The notes: generated by a model from the sequence alone, not told the origin. Counted from the stretch's first letter, positions 1 to 8,848 are shown. The stretch: 64,000 nucleotides of DNA from Erythrobacter rubeus (GCF_014705715.1 NZ_JACXLC010000001.1:1532457-1596456), one strand, 5' to 3'. Numbers and translations: made by a program.

Positions 1-252
1 TTCAGCGACGATCCCGCGCGTGAGGCCGAGGCGCTGCGCGAGGCGATCAGCGAACAGGCCACCGATGTGCAGCCCGGATTGATCGTCACGGCGAGCGCGG
101 GCCTCGTGATGGTAACCGGCGACCGCGACTTGCGCGAAGTGCTGCGCGAAGCGGATGCGCTGCTGTACGAGGCAAAGGAGCAAGGGCGCAACCGCCTCAT
201 CGCGCGGGTGGATCGGCGTCGGGAAGAACGGGCGATCAAGGTGGCAGCCTGA
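1..252 (+). CDS. C-terminal end of a GGDEF-domain protein (partial)
   Basis: The frame is open from the first base and ends at the TGA at 250-252, so the start lies outside the window. The visible 83 residues contain the end of a diguanylate cyclase domain: SAGLV, a short loop, then ADALLYEAKEQGRNRL, which matches the conserved last helix (A-D-x-A-L-Y-x-A-K-x-x-G-R-N). The GGDEF signature itself would lie upstream, so catalytic competence cannot be judged. It would make cyclic di-GMP if active. It is convergent with the stress protein on the other strand. Confidence 0.85.
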   Translation, partial: FSDDPAREAEALREAISEQATDVQPGLIVTASAGLVMVTGDRDLREVLREADALLYEAKEQGRNRLIARVDRRREERAIKVAA

Positions 253-271
253 CCCGGGCCTTTTGGCTCTC

Positions 272-1108
272 TCAGACCTCGGCATCCTTCGTGTTGACCA
301 CCAGCGTATCGGCCTCGATCGCGCGCAGCAGATCGCTGGTGACGCTGCCGATCGCGGCTTGCCGGAACCCGCTGGCTCCATGGCTGCCAAGTACGACCAG
401 CGCCGACGGATCGAGTTCGAGCCCGCGGCGAATGGCCTCGCTCGCATTGCTCATCACGAGCTCGTAGGTTGCATCGCCCAGCCGTGCTTCGTGCTCTTTG
501 AGCCGTGCCAGAAACTGCTTCATGTTTTGCAGCTCGGCTTTCTCAACCTCTTCGGCGACATAGCTGTCCTTTTGCCACGCCTGAAAGGGAACGTGCCACG
601 CATGCACGACATGGATGGCCGCTTCGGGGAACATTCTGGCTGCGGTAAGGATCGCATGAGCGGAACCGACGGAAAAGTCGGTACCGGCGACGATCTGACG
701 ATACGGCCCATTGGCGCGCATCTTCGCCACCAGCACAGGCTTCGCCATATTGCGCAGGACATAATCGACCGCCGTGCCAAGGAAGAAGTCGCCAAGCGTG
801 TTGTATCGCGCCGGGCCGATGACCAGCATCGAGATATCGTCGCGCTCGCATGCATTGGCGATGGCGGCGGGCGGCGAGCCGGCGGGGAAAACGAATTCGA
901 CGCCATCTTCCTTGTCATCAAGGCCGGTCGTGAGGCGCATTCTCTGGGTCAGAGCGGCGATATCGGCCGGATCATCTTCGGCGAGCGACGTCGCGTGAAT
1001 AAAGCGCAAATTCGCGCCGGTGCTCTGCCGCAATTGCCGGGCGCGATCGATGGCGCGGTCGGCACGCGAACTGAAATCGGTAGCAACGGCTATGGTATCG
1101 ATGGGCAT
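272..1108 (-). CDS. Universal stress protein, tandem UspA domains
   Basis: 278 residues, about twice a single Usp domain, so two Usp folds in tandem (roughly 1-140 and 146-275). Each begins with a short strand and an early Asp (TIAVATDFS; IVAGTDFSVGSAHA). The second domain ends with a good nucleotide-binding loop, VVLGSHGASGFRQAAIGS, while the first has a degenerate version (VIGPARYNTLGDFFLGT). The second half may therefore bind ATP. This is a cytoplasmic stress-response protein; the client process is unknown. It is monocistronic. Confidence 0.88.
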   Translation of the reverse strand: MPIDTIAVATDFSSRADRAIDRARQLRQSTGANLRFIHATSLAEDDPADIAALTQRMRLTTGLDDKEDGVEFVFPAGSPPAAIANACERDDISMLVIGPARYNTLGDFFLGTAVDYVLRNMAKPVLVAKMRANGPYRQIVAGTDFSVGSAHAILTAARMFPEAAIHVVHAWHVPFQAWQKDSYVAEEVEKAELQNMKQFLARLKEHEARLGDATYELVMSNASEAIRRGLELDPSALVVLGSHGASGFRQAAIGSVTSDLLRAIEADTLVVNTKDAEV

Positions 1109-1181
1109 GCTTTACTCCTTGGAAATCAGCGATACACCATCTCATTTATGCCCGCAATTGATTCTCAATAGCATGGCAATT

Positions 1182-2045
1182 CTAACGCTCAGTATCCTCC
1201 GAAAGCGCTGCGGCTTTTTGCAAAAGCGGCAGCGGATCGGCGAGCTCGTAGCCCGGCATCCTCCGCACGAAGTGCTTCAACCAGGTTGCGTGCCCGCTCC
1301 CCGCGAGAACGAGTACCCTGTCTCCCGGTTCAGCGATCATGTCGAGCTTTGCGAACATCTTTGCATTGCGCATGTACCAATACGCGTTGAGTTCGGCACC
1401 CGGCTGTTCATTACCGTTTCCGATTGAAAGCAGCGAATAGTAAAGCCGGTCATGCTGCGCGCCGACAATATCCTCGCGGTTATGGAAGATGAGCGATTCT
1501 GCGATCGATTGTTCCGGCAATCTCGCCTGCTCGGCGGCCACTGTCTCTTGCAGTTCGGCAAGCAGTTCCTCGATCAAACCGTCCTGGCCCGCAGCCTTGG
1601 CGAATTCCATCACCTTTCCCATGGGGAAGTAGTCGGGTTCATCGGGTCCGCCACGTTCGTCATAACCAAACACCGCCTCGTGGCCGAGCATGCGTGCCAC
1701 CCGGTATCCGACCTGTACGCTCTCGGATCGCTGGGAGGTCACCAAGTCACCATATTCGGCGTAGCCATCGAGTTCGAACGATGGCGCGCTGGCTTCGTTC
1801 TCGACGGCAATCCTGGTCGGTTGCCATTCGGCGAGAGTTGCGGCGAGAATTTCGATTTCCCTCTGCCGTCTCGGCGCGAGGACGTCGTCGACTTCCATGT
1901 TGACCGCGTCGAGACCGGGATTGGCAAAATGATACATACCCAGAACCATGACTTCGACCGGTTCCGCCGCGCCGTCATCGCTTTGAGCGGCAGCGGGAAA
2001 GGCGAGCATGCCGGCTATGACAAGCAGGAGCTTCGGAGTTTTCAT
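1182..2045 (-). CDS. Exported DUF5694-like protein (TraB/TIKI-like fold suspected)
   Basis: 287 residues from the ATG giving MKTPKLLLVIAGMLAFPAAAQ, a clear signal peptide; an upstream in-frame ATG would add 13 residues with no function. Motifs typical of DUF5694 proteins are visible: VLGMYHFANPGLD near the N terminus, ENEA in the middle, and GSGHATWLKHF at the C terminus. The early G-x-x-H and late G-x-x-H pattern recalls the TraB/TIKI metalloprotease-like fold, but that relation is inference. Probably periplasmic. A second protein with similar motifs lies at 48492-49289. Confidence 0.7.
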   Translation of the reverse strand: MKTPKLLLVIAGMLAFPAAAQSDDGAAEPVEVMVLGMYHFANPGLDAVNMEVDDVLAPRRQREIEILAATLAEWQPTRIAVENEASAPSFELDGYAEYGDLVTSQRSESVQVGYRVARMLGHEAVFGYDERGGPDEPDYFPMGKVMEFAKAAGQDGLIEELLAELQETVAAEQARLPEQSIAESLIFHNREDIVGAQHDRLYYSLLSIGNGNEQPGAELNAYWYMRNAKMFAKLDMIAEPGDRVLVLAGSGHATWLKHFVRRMPGYELADPLPLLQKAAALSEDTER

Positions 2046-2103
2046 AGCAACTCTTCCTCGTGATTTACCGTAGTAATACAGCAAATCAAGAGGCGGGCAA
2101 GAG

Positions 2104-3324
2104 CTAGCGCAGGCTCACCACGTTGTCGCTCGGCTCGCGCACGCGCGTTCCATTGAACAGGCTGAGCATCGGCTCATCGCTGACCACGACGCATTCGGCA
2201 TCGCCAAAGCCGTTGAACCCGGTCTTCATCGCTGCGCCATAGGCGCCGAGCATGCCGATTTCGATGTAATCGCCCGCTTGAATATCGCCCGGCAGCGGAA
2301 AGGGCCCTGCCATGTAATCGGCATCGTCGCAGGTCGGTCCGTAAAAGGCGAAGTCCTCCAGCCCATCGAGCAGGTCGTCTTCGAGCGCGTTTACCGGAAA
2401 GCGCCAGCCGACATGCGCCGCATCGTAAAGCGCACCGTAAGCACCGTCATTGATGTAAAGCTCGGTGCCGCGGCGGCGTTCGACCTTCACGATCATGCTG
2501 GAATATTCAGCGCACAGCGCCCTTCCCGGCTCGCACCACAGCTCGGCATTGTAGGCGATCGGCAGCGCATAAAAATGCTGGTGGATGATCGCGAAATAGT
2601 CCTCGAGCGGAGGCGGTTCCATTTCGGGATAGATGCTCGGAAAGCCTCCGCCGACATCGATCATGTCGATCACGACCGAAGCCTCGGCAATGGCTGCACG
2701 GGTGCGATCGAGCGCCTGGACGAAAGCAAACGGCGTCATCGCCTGGCTGCCGACATGGAAGCACACGCCCAGCCAGTCGCAATGCTGGCGCGCTTGCTGC
2801 AACAATTCCGGCGCCTCCAGGAGATCGCAGCCAAACTTGCTGGCGAGCGACAGTTCCGAATATTCGGACGACACACGCAGCCGCACGCACAGGCGCAGAT
2901 CGCTCGCCGGCTCGCCCGTTTCCGGGTCGCGGCATGCCTCGACGATCTTTTCCAGCTCCTCCAGCGTATCGAGGCTGAAGGTTTTGACGCCGTGCGTGTG
3001 ATACGCCTCGAGGATCGCGCCGCGCGTCTTGATCGGGTGCATGAAGCACAGGGTCGCATCGGGCAGGACGCCGCGCACCAGCCGCACTTCGGCGATCGAG
3101 GCGACATCGTAATGCGTGACGCCTGCGTCCCACAGCACTTCGATTAGATCGGGCGCAGGATTGGCCTTGACCGCGTACAGCACCTTGCCCGGAAACTTGC
3201 CAACGAAGAACTCTGCCGCACGCTTGGCGGCGTGCGGACGATTGAGGATGACCGGCTCGTCGGGCTGGAGGGCCCGCGCTACGGAGCGCGCGTCAGGATA
3301 TCGGGCGTCAGGGTAAGTGTGCAA
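2104..3324 (-). CDS. Fold-III PLP-dependent ornithine/lysine decarboxylase-like enzyme
   Basis: 406 residues, normal for the alanine-racemase-fold decarboxylases. Lys53 in VLYAVKANP is the PLP lysine. HVGSQ near residue 190, a Gly-rich GGGFPS loop, CEPGRALCAE, and the C-terminal active-site loop GPTCDDADYMAG (Cys plus the substrate-sensing Asp) are all present, so it should be active. It would decarboxylate ornithine and/or lysine to putrescine or cadaverine in the cytosol. The next gene on the same strand order is a carboxynorspermidine decarboxylase, fitting a complete polyamine route. Ornithine and lysine specificity cannot be separated from sequence alone. Confidence 0.85.
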   Translation of the reverse strand: MHTYPDARYPDARSVARALQPDEPVILNRPHAAKRAAEFFVGKFPGKVLYAVKANPAPDLIEVLWDAGVTHYDVASIAEVRLVRGVLPDATLCFMHPIKTRGAILEAYHTHGVKTFSLDTLEELEKIVEACRDPETGEPASDLRLCVRLRVSSEYSELSLASKFGCDLLEAPELLQQARQHCDWLGVCFHVGSQAMTPFAFVQALDRTRAAIAEASVVIDMIDVGGGFPSIYPEMEPPPLEDYFAIIHQHFYALPIAYNAELWCEPGRALCAEYSSMIVKVERRRGTELYINDGAYGALYDAAHVGWRFPVNALEDDLLDGLEDFAFYGPTCDDADYMAGPFPLPGDIQAGDYIEIGMLGAYGAAMKTGFNGFGDAECVVVSDEPMLSLFNGTRVREPSDNVVSLR

Positions 3325-3472
3325 TTCAAGGGACCCCCAGAAGATTTAGCTTTTGAGGCTGCCTTGCGGTGAAAAGTGTCCCTTGGGGCAGCGGAAGCGC
3401 GCATATAGTCTGTCTGCGGGCTCTCGCAAGATCAAATCGCGCGGCGCGCAAAAGTTCCGTATCATGCGAGCG

Positions 3473-4663
3473 CTAGCTCAGGCGATTGCGGAAATCCTCG
3501 TAATCGAAGCGTTTGACGCATTCGAGCGCGTCGGTCTCGCTGTCCCACAGCCAGATGCTCGGAAGCTGCACGCCGTTGAAAGTGTTCGTCTTCACCATGG
3601 AATAATGCGCCTGGTCGAGGAACGCGAAGCGCGCACCCGCCTCTGCGGGAACGGGAAGGCGGTAATCTCCGATCACATCACCTGCGAGGCACGATGGCCC
3701 GCCAAGGCGAATGGCAATGCTGTCATCGGTCAGTTCGCCCAGCATGGCCGGGCGATACGGTGCCTCGAGCACGTCGGGCATGTGGCAGGTTGCGGAGATA
3801 TCGGTGATGCCGATCGGCACTTCGTTGAACCCGATATCGAGCAGTGTCCCGACAAGGATACCCGCATCGAGCGCGATTGCCTCTCCCGGTTCGATGATGA
3901 TCTCCGCCCCGGTATCGGCGGCGGCGTCCCGCAGCAGCTCGACCAGCTGATCCCGCTCGTAATCGGCGCGGGTGATGTGGTGCCCGCCGCCCATATTGAT
4001 CCATTTGAGTTGCCCGAACCACGGCTCAATCGCGTCGAAGACACGGTCCCATGTTGCACGCAGCGGCTCGAAGGTCTGCTCGCACAGATTGTGGAAGTGA
4101 ATGCCTTCGACGCCCTCCATCGCCTCTTCGGTCAATTGATCCAGCGGAAAGCCCAATCGCGATCCCGGCGCGGACGGATCGTATTTCGGCACCTCTCCCG
4201 TTGCGATCATGGGATTGATGCGCAGGCCGACCGACACATCGCCGCCCGTGGTCGCCGCCTGATCGAGGATCAGCGCGGCGCGTTTCATCTGACCGGGGGA
4301 ATTGAAGATCACATGCTCGGACAAGCGGCAAATCTCGTCGAGCTCTTCGGGTTTGAACGCAGCGGAATAGGTTGCGATTTCACCGTCGTAAAATTCGGAC
4401 GCCAGCCGCGCTTCCCACAGGCCGCTGGTGGATACGCCATCGAGATACTCGCCGATGATATGCGCGGTCGACCACATCGAAAACGCCTTGAGCGCGGCGA
4501 ACACCTTGATCGATGCGCCATCCTCAGCCGCTCGGTCACGGATATCGGCGAGGATCTGGCAATTCGCGCGCAGCTTCGCCGCATCGACGACGAAAGCGGG
4601 GCTATCGACACGGGAGAGATCGAAATGGGCGAACGCGCCCGGATCGCCGGCTTTTGTTTCCAT
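3473..4663 (-). CDS. nspC: Carboxynorspermidine/carboxyspermidine decarboxylase
   Basis: 396 residues from the ATG that gives METKAGDP. The reading frame continues upstream without family similarity, and AGGGG sits just before this ATG. It is a fold-III PLP enzyme: FAALKAFSMWS carries the PLP lysine, followed by HFHNLCEQ, NMGGGHH, IEPGEAIAL and GPSCLAGDVIGDY. It removes the carboxyl group of carboxy(nor)spermidine to form spermidine or norspermidine, the last step of the aspartate-semialdehyde-dependent route. Its partner dehydrogenase is at 7637-8848, separated by a 2.5-kb block. The first nine codons recur as a 26-bp direct repeat at 7192. Confidence 0.88.
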   Translation of the reverse strand: METKAGDPGAFAHFDLSRVDSPAFVVDAAKLRANCQILADIRDRAAEDGASIKVFAALKAFSMWSTAHIIGEYLDGVSTSGLWEARLASEFYDGEIATYSAAFKPEELDEICRLSEHVIFNSPGQMKRAALILDQAATTGGDVSVGLRINPMIATGEVPKYDPSAPGSRLGFPLDQLTEEAMEGVEGIHFHNLCEQTFEPLRATWDRVFDAIEPWFGQLKWINMGGGHHITRADYERDQLVELLRDAAADTGAEIIIEPGEAIALDAGILVGTLLDIGFNEVPIGITDISATCHMPDVLEAPYRPAMLGELTDDSIAIRLGGPSCLAGDVIGDYRLPVPAEAGARFAFLDQAHYSMVKTNTFNGVQLPSIWLWDSETDALECVKRFDYEDFRNRLS

Positions 4664-4664
4664 G
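4639..4664. repeat. 26-bp direct repeat, copy A (5' end of nspC)
   Basis: This stretch covers the start codon and first codons of nspC and is identical over 26 bases to 7192-7217, in the same orientation. Bases outside the 26 differ on both sides. It bounds a 2.5-kb segment carrying a sterol-desaturase-like gene and a regulator. Confidence 0.9.
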
Positions 4665-4794
4665 CCCCTGCACTTAGTGTCCCCGTCGTCAAAGCGAAAG
4701 GCCCGGCCCGCGCGGCATGCGCACGGGCCGGACCCTCCGCAATGGGAAGCACGCCGCAAGGGGCCAGGGTCAGGCTTCCCGAAACCCTTCGAGA

Positions 4795-5514
4795 TCAGCC
4801 GATGCTGCGACCGATCAGCAGATCGCCGATTCGATCGGAGCCGCCGTCCACGATGCCCGCCTTTTCCGGTGCCTTGCGCGGATTGCGATACGTGCCGAAC
4901 AGCATGTCGAAATACGGAAGGTCGGCGTAGTTGTAGCGGTGGACGCCGCGCTCATGATGGACGGCGTGCATCTCTGGCCGGGAGATGAAATAGCCAAGCC
5001 AATGCGGCGTCCTGATGTTCGAATGCGTGAACATCGCCATGAAGCTGCCTATCAGGTTGATGATGACGGCTGCCTCTGGCGATACTCCGAACACGCCCAC
5101 GAAAACGAGGCTGCCCAACAGCGCCCATCCCGTCATGTCGAGCGGATGGAACCAATAGGCGCTCCAGATGTCCACACGCTCGGCGGAATGGTGCATCTGG
5201 TGGAGATGCCGCCACAGGATATCGCTCCCGTGCATCGTGCGGTGCCAGGTGTACATGAACAGGTTGAACAGCAGGTATCCGCCGCCCACCTGCGCCCATA
5301 AGGGCAGCGCAGAGCCATCGAGCAGCGTGTACTGCGCCAGCAGACCATCCCACGCGAACGGCGCGGTGAACGCTATCAGGTAATAGAGCATAAAACCGAT
5401 GACGCCGCGCGTGCGCCACAGCTTTTTCTCAGGCAGGTGGCGAGCCGGCAGCACGGCATCGAACACCGCGAACACGGCAAACATGGCCACGAGTATCGCG
5501 ACAAATTCCAACAT
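4795..5514 (-). CDS. Sterol desaturase / fatty acid hydroxylase family membrane enzyme
   Basis: 239 residues with hydrophobic segments near 1-20, 36-60 and 75-92. The di-iron histidine boxes are present in order: HRTMH at 91-95, HLHQMHH at 103-109, and HAVHHERGVHRYN near 185-197. This is the pattern of membrane oxygenases that hydroxylate or desaturate lipids, with the active site on the cytoplasmic face. The substrate is unknown; carotenoid, sterol or fatty-acyl chains are possible in the family. It is divergent from the regulator at 5616 across about 100 bp and lies in the block between the two 26-bp repeats. Confidence 0.87.
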   Translation of the reverse strand: MLEFVAILVAMFAVFAVFDAVLPARHLPEKKLWRTRGVIGFMLYYLIAFTAPFAWDGLLAQYTLLDGSALPLWAQVGGGYLLFNLFMYTWHRTMHGSDILWRHLHQMHHSAERVDIWSAYWFHPLDMTGWALLGSLVFVGVFGVSPEAAVIINLIGSFMAMFTHSNIRTPHWLGYFISRPEMHAVHHERGVHRYNYADLPYFDMLFGTYRNPRKAPEKAGIVDGGSDRIGDLLIGRSIG

Positions 5515-5615
5515 CGAACATTTCCCTTTATTGCTTTGCGGAAGATGCGCGCTTGTTGCCTGCCCCGCGCCGCGCAGATAGGTTGAAGGCCCGATGATTT
5601 GCCGATGAGAACCCG

Positions 5616-7127
5616 ATGACTGTCGAGCTCTCCAAGACGAGCAGTTTCACACTTGGCGGTTTGCTCGTCGAACCGGCCCTGCGCGCCGTCCAGGCAGACG
5701 GTGCGCGCGTCTCGCTGGAACCGCGGGTGATGCAGGTGCTCGTCCTGCTCGCCAGCCGCGCGGGCGAACCGGTGGACCGCGACACGATGGTCGAGCAATG
5801 CTGGGACGGCGTCATCGTCGGCGATGATGCAATCCAGCGCTGCATCGGAAGGTTGCGGCGCCTCGCCGCTGAGGTTGGCGGCTACGAAATCGAAACGATC
5901 CCAAAAGTCGGCTACCGTCTGCTGGAAGAGGGCGCGCCGACTGGTTCCACGCCGCCGCGGAGCCAAGATCGCATAGCCTCGCCTCCGCGGTTACAATTCG
6001 AGCAGGCAATGTTTCGCGGAGACGCGGCCAAAGGCAGCGACTTTTCCGAACTGCTTTGCGCGGACGTGGCTGCTGCGCTCAGCATCAATCGCGATATCGT
6101 GGTCCTAACCGGCACAACCGATCAACCCGCCGACTTTCGCGCTGGTATCGAAGTGCGACAGAGCGGCGACACGCTGCGCATAAATTGCAGCCTGACCGAG
6201 ACTGCGACAGGACGGCTCGCATGGTCGACCTCGATCGATGGCGGCGAGCCCCGGGCCCTCGAAAGCGGCCTGCCAGCGGACTCGCTCGTCCTCGATATTG
6301 CCGGGCGGATCGGCGCAGTCGTCATCGAAGAGGTGACGCGCGCATCCCTCAGCGAGCCGCGCGCGCAGTCCGCCTGGCAAGCGGTGGTCAGAGCGAACGC
6401 AGCCTATCAGCGGATCAATCTCGAAAACCTCTCGGTCGCCGTGGAAGAAGCCCGCAGCGCGCTGACGATGGAGCCCGATTTCGCAGCCGCCCATGCCGCG
6501 CTCGCCAATGCCCTTGCAGCATCATATGAGCTGGGCGGCGCGGCGGACCAATCGATCGCGGAAGAAGCCCGCTTGGCGTGCGATATGGCGCTGGCATTGG
6601 CTCCGGAGGATCCCACCGTCCTCGCATGGACCGCGCATGCCCTGCTCATGATCACTCGCCCCGCCGAAGGGTTGCCTCTGGCCGAGAAAGCCGTCGATCT
6701 CGCGCCCGCCCACTGGATCGCGAACCTGTATCTGGCGCGGCACTACCTCCATCACAGCAGGCCCGAGGATGCCGAGCGGGCCCTGGACGATCACGCACGC
6801 GTCGCGCCGCTGTTTCCTTGGAAATACTTCCCCATGCTGCAGCGCGGCCTCGCCCGGTTTATGCAGGGCGATACGGACGCGGCAGAACACCTGATGCGCG
6901 ATGCTGCCCTACTCAATCCGCGCTATCCCTATTCATGGATGTCGCTGATGATCCTCGGCGCCCTAAAGCAAGACGAGCCGCTCATGAAAAGCGCTGCGCA
7001 GCAATTGAAACAATTGGACGGTGCAGAAGCCCTTGAGCTTCAGCTGGCAAGGATCGCGCACAGCTATCCCGATCCGGATCAGGCCGCGATGGTCCAGAAT
7101 GCGTTCAGGACGGCTTGGGAAACCTAG
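5616..7127 (+). CDS. Winged-helix (OmpR/CadC-type) regulator with TPR domain
   Basis: 503 residues. Residues about 10-105 form an OmpR-type winged helix, with VMQVLVLLASRAGEPV, a recognition-helix region and the wing IPKVGYRL. Residues about 245-480 look like tetratricopeptide repeats (ALTMEPDFAAAHAALANAL; LAPEDPTVLAWTAHALL). No membrane segment is seen between them, unlike classical CadC. It is probably a cytoplasmic one-component regulator and may control the divergent sterol-desaturase-like gene. A similar regulator with a membrane segment is at 30099-31712. Confidence 0.82.
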   Translation: MTVELSKTSSFTLGGLLVEPALRAVQADGARVSLEPRVMQVLVLLASRAGEPVDRDTMVEQCWDGVIVGDDAIQRCIGRLRRLAAEVGGYEIETIPKVGYRLLEEGAPTGSTPPRSQDRIASPPRLQFEQAMFRGDAAKGSDFSELLCADVAAALSINRDIVVLTGTTDQPADFRAGIEVRQSGDTLRINCSLTETATGRLAWSTSIDGGEPRALESGLPADSLVLDIAGRIGAVVIEEVTRASLSEPRAQSAWQAVVRANAAYQRINLENLSVAVEEARSALTMEPDFAAAHAALANALAASYELGGAADQSIAEEARLACDMALALAPEDPTVLAWTAHALLMITRPAEGLPLAEKAVDLAPAHWIANLYLARHYLHHSRPEDAERALDDHARVAPLFPWKYFPMLQRGLARFMQGDTDAAEHLMRDAALLNPRYPYSWMSLMILGALKQDEPLMKSAAQQLKQLDGAEALELQLARIAHSYPDPDQAAMVQNAFRTAWET

Positions 7128-7162
7128 GCCAGGCCTCGGGCATGAATGGCTCTGCGTGAGAG

Positions 7163-7216
7163 TCAGATCACATGGAAACGATCCAACACTTCCGGATCGC
7201 CGGCTTTTGTTTCCAT
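7163..7216 (-). pseudogene. Remnant duplicate of the nspC 5' end
   Basis: An ATG at 7214-7216 opens an 18-codon frame whose product begins METKAGDP, exactly as NspC does, then diverges and stops. It starts 17 bp after the stop of the monooxygenase gene at 7234, which is normal operon spacing. It therefore looks like the original position of nspC directly behind the dehydrogenase gene. The alternative is a chance reuse of 26 bp, which is unlikely. Confidence 0.65.
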
Positions 7217-7217
7217 G
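7192..7217. repeat. 26-bp direct repeat, copy B
   Basis: Identical to 4639-4664 over 26 bases and in the same orientation. It encodes the first eight residues of NspC plus the adjoining base, at a place where no intact nspC follows. Confidence 0.9.
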
Positions 7218-7233
7218 GTGGCTGGTTCAACCT

Positions 7234-7569
7234 TCAATTCGCGGCTGGGAATGCCTCATCTTTAGCTCCAAACGCATCGTAGGATACTTCGTAAAGCGCT
7301 GGCGACACGTCATCGAGCAAAGGCTTGATCTTGGCGATGTGCTCTTCGAACAGATCGCTATCGATCCACGCATCGTATTTTTCACGGCTCTCGAACAGCG
7401 CAACATTTACCGCAGTCCCGTTCTCGCGATTGACATGAAGCCGGTTCCAGATCGCGCCATCCACCTTCCCATCGAGCCTGCGGTATTCGGCGATCTGCGC
7501 GTCGACGAAGTTCTGGAGATCACCCTCTTTCGGGGTGAAGATATTGATGAGCGTTACGATGTCGGACAC
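7234..7569 (-). CDS. Antibiotic biosynthesis monooxygenase (ABM) domain protein
   Basis: 111 residues, the size of a single ABM dimeric alpha/beta-barrel domain. It begins with a beta strand (IVTLINIFTPKEGD), followed by a helix (LQNFVDAQIAEYRRL) and ALFESREKYDAWIDS, the typical order. Members include heme-degrading and quinone monooxygenases and many of unknown substrate. It lies 67 bp downstream of the polyamine dehydrogenase and is probably cotranscribed. The specific function is not evident. Confidence 0.75.
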   Translation of the reverse strand: MSDIVTLINIFTPKEGDLQNFVDAQIAEYRRLDGKVDGAIWNRLHVNRENGTAVNVALFESREKYDAWIDSDLFEEHIAKIKPLLDDVSPALYEVSYDAFGAKDEAFPAAN

Positions 7570-7636
7570 GGTTCAATTCCTGGTTTCAAGTGGTCCCCGC
7601 CACTTCACCAGCGAAGCATCGTCCGAAAGGTTTCAA

Positions 7637-8848
7637 TCAAAATGAAACCGGTCCGTCCAATTCCTTCACCTTCCACGGCAGACCGTGTTCGTTCAGCATT
7701 CCCATGAAGGGGTCGGGGTCCATTTCTTCCATGTTGAAAACGCCCTCACCGCTCCACGTGCCGGTGAACATCATGGCTGAGCCGATCATGGCGGGAACGC
7801 CGGTGGTGTAGCTCACGGCCTGATTGCCGGTTTCGGCATAGGCTGCCTCATGGCTGCAGATATTGTTGATGTAGTACGTCTTTTCGCCCGAACCATGCAG
7901 CGCCTCGCCCGTCGCGATGACGCCGATATTGGTCTTTCCTTTGGTAGTCTCGCCCAGCGTTTCCGGCTTGGGCAGCACGGAAGCGAGGAATTGCAGCGGT
8001 ATTATCTCCCTGCCTTGATACCGCACCGGCTCGATACTGGTCATGCCGACATTCTGGAGCACGGTCAGGTGCTTGATGTATTCATCGCCGAACGTCATCC
8101 AGAAACGCGCCCGCTCAATTTCTGGATTGAACTTCGCGAGGCTCTCAAGCTCCTCGTGATACATCAGGTAGGCTTGGCGCGTGCCGACCTCTTCGAAATC
8201 GAACGGTGTGGATACCTGCATGGCGGGTGTTTCCACCCATTCGCCGTTTTCCCAATGGCGCGCGGGCGCAGTCACTTCGCGGATGTTGATTTCGGGATTG
8301 AAGTTGGTGGCGAATGCCTGACCGTGATCTCCGCCATTGCAATCGAGGATATCGAGTTGGCGGATCGTCTTCAGACGATGCTTCTTGAGCCACATCGTGA
8401 ACACGCTCGTCACGCCCGGATCGAAACCGCTGCCGAGCAGGGCCATGAGCCCTGCTTCCTTGAATTTGTCGTGATAGGCCCACTGCCATTTGTATTCGAA
8501 CTTCGCCTCGTCCTTGGGCTCGTAATTGGCGGTGTCGAGATAGTGCACGCCCGCCTCCAGACAGGCATCCATGATGGGCAGATCCTGATACGGCAGCGCA
8601 AGATTGACGACGAGGGTGGCGCCGACTTTCTTGATGAGGTTAACCATCGCCGGGACTTCTTCGGCGTCGATCTCATAGGTCTCGATCGATACGCCGGTGC
8701 GGGTCTTCACGCTGTCGGCGATGACATCGCATTTCGACTTGGTCCGGCTCGCGAGGTGGATGTCTGGGAATATCTCGGCGTTCATCGCCATTTTGTGGAT
8801 GCAGACCGAGCTGACGCCCCCTGCCCCGATCACCAGAACTGTCGACAT
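7637..8848 (-). CDS. Carboxynorspermidine/carboxyspermidine dehydrogenase
   Basis: 403 residues of the saccharopine dehydrogenase family. The N-terminal Rossmann motif VLVIGAGGVSS is followed by LPYQDLPIMDACLEAG, HYLDTANYE and GLMALLGSGFDPGVTSVF, the pattern of carboxynorspermidine synthases. It condenses a diamine with aspartate semialdehyde and reduces the imine using NADPH. With the decarboxylases at 2104 and 3473 it completes a spermidine-type route that needs no S-adenosylmethionine. It is first in a minus-strand unit with the ABM gene. Confidence 0.87.
   Translation of the reverse strand: MSTVLVIGAGGVSSVCIHKMAMNAEIFPDIHLASRTKSKCDVIADSVKTRTGVSIETYEIDAEEVPAMVNLIKKVGATLVVNLALPYQDLPIMDACLEAGVHYLDTANYEPKDEAKFEYKWQWAYHDKFKEAGLMALLGSGFDPGVTSVFTMWLKKHRLKTIRQLDILDCNGGDHGQAFATNFNPEINIREVTAPARHWENGEWVETPAMQVSTPFDFEEVGTRQAYLMYHEELESLAKFNPEIERARFWMTFGDEYIKHLTVLQNVGMTSIEPVRYQGREIIPLQFLASVLPKPETLGETTKGKTNIGVIATGEALHGSGEKTYYINNICSHEAAYAETGNQAVSYTTGVPAMIGSAMMFTGTWSGEGVFNMEEMDPDPFMGMLNEHGLPWKVKELDGPVSF

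Noticed and set aside
155-1171. Long plus-strand open frame of 338 codons
   Set aside because: It is antisense to the universal stress protein, which has clear family motifs; the plus-strand product has none.
3353-4930. Plus-strand open frame of 525 codons over the polyamine decarboxylase
   Set aside because: Shadow of nspC, rich in Arg/Ala with no domain.
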